DNA of 64,000 bases from Fredinandcohnia quinoae (lineage in GTDB: Bacteria > Bacillota > Bacilli > Bacillales > Bacillaceae_L). The notes under the pieces were generated by a model. That model saw only the letters and a list, made by a program, of their open reading frames with translations, searched no databases and had not been told where the DNA came from. Both the position numbers and the translations under genes were made by a program. Shown piece by piece: positions 63,913 to 64,000 of the stretch. The stretch's first letter is position 1. Each line of letters starts with the position of its first letter. Location of the stretch: positions 92,951 through 156,950 of the forward strand of contig NZ_JAKTTI010000005.1 of the NCBI RefSeq assembly GCF_022427965.1, written 5' to 3'.

Positions 63913-64000
63913 GAAAGCTCCCCAAATCCAAAAGTATGTTTTACCATAAAAACTAACATGATTAAATTTTTACTCCCAACCCAGGCATGAAAATGGTTAA

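Overview
The window reads as chromosomal DNA of a low-GC, endospore-forming member of the Bacillaceae. The evidence is gene content and order: res, dacB-spm, scp, rib, lysA, spoVA, spoIIA, deoB-punA-pdp, xerD, fur, spoIIM, nudF and the yqk genes follow a Bacillus subtilis-like order. Strong AGGAGG-type ribosome binding sites, GTG/TTG starts, T-boxes and an FMN riboswitch also fit. No rRNA, tRNA, transposase, CRISPR array or prophage was seen. The genus cannot be fixed from this sequence alone.

Layout. 0-10 kb, minus strand: cytochrome c maturation (resA-resB-resC, with resC cut by the left edge), rRNA pseudouridine synthase rluB, spore maturation genes dacB-spmA-spmB, a Fe/Mn superoxide dismutase, an unrecognised gene, and scpB/scpA for chromosome segregation. 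9.5-10.3 kb, plus strand: a 31-aa YjcZ-type peptide and a DUF309 protein. 10.3-14.1 kb: riboflavin operon ribD-ribE-ribB-ribH-ribT under an FMN riboswitch; the third gene has lost the GTP cyclohydrolase II half normally fused to it. 14.2-17.2 kb: a 28-aa membrane peptide, ppiB, a secreted DUF1002 protein and lysA. 17.3-25.3 kb: the whole spoVA operon (DPA channel, candidate sigma-G promoter) and dacF-spoIIAA-spoIIAB-sigF. 25.4-34.7 kb: nucleoside catabolism (deoB-punA-pdp), xerD, a YqzK-like gene, fur, spoIIM, yqxK, nudF, an aldo/keto reductase and yqkE.

34.8-40.6 kb: a ketone-body/leucine-type module (thiolase-scoA-scoB, divergent HMG-CoA lyase) sits between yqkE and yqkD-yqkC-yqkB. A CDGSH Fe-S protein follows.

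40.7-64 kb is accessory-like. It starts with a 603-aa protein in which a degenerate dihydroorotate-dehydrogenase-like barrel is fused to a duplicated four-helix membrane domain. Next come an ABC transporter with its two-component system and a MerR regulator, the latter divergent from a small membrane protein through a stretched-spacer promoter. thrZ follows, with two tandem T-boxes and two small inverted-repeat elements in its leader. The rest comprises orphan genes, a MurG paralogue, a divergent SOS cassette (SRAP peptidase against Y-family polymerase-YolD-unknown) with two LexA-like boxes, a TipA-like regulator, a ten-copy 52-bp tandem array, APH/SDR/metallo-hydrolase genes, and proC behind a proline-type T-box.

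Most likely novelties are the barrel-membrane fusion at 40.7-42.5 kb, the RibB-only riboflavin operon, the 52-bp and 20-bp phased arrays, and the two mobile-like elements inside the thrZ leader.
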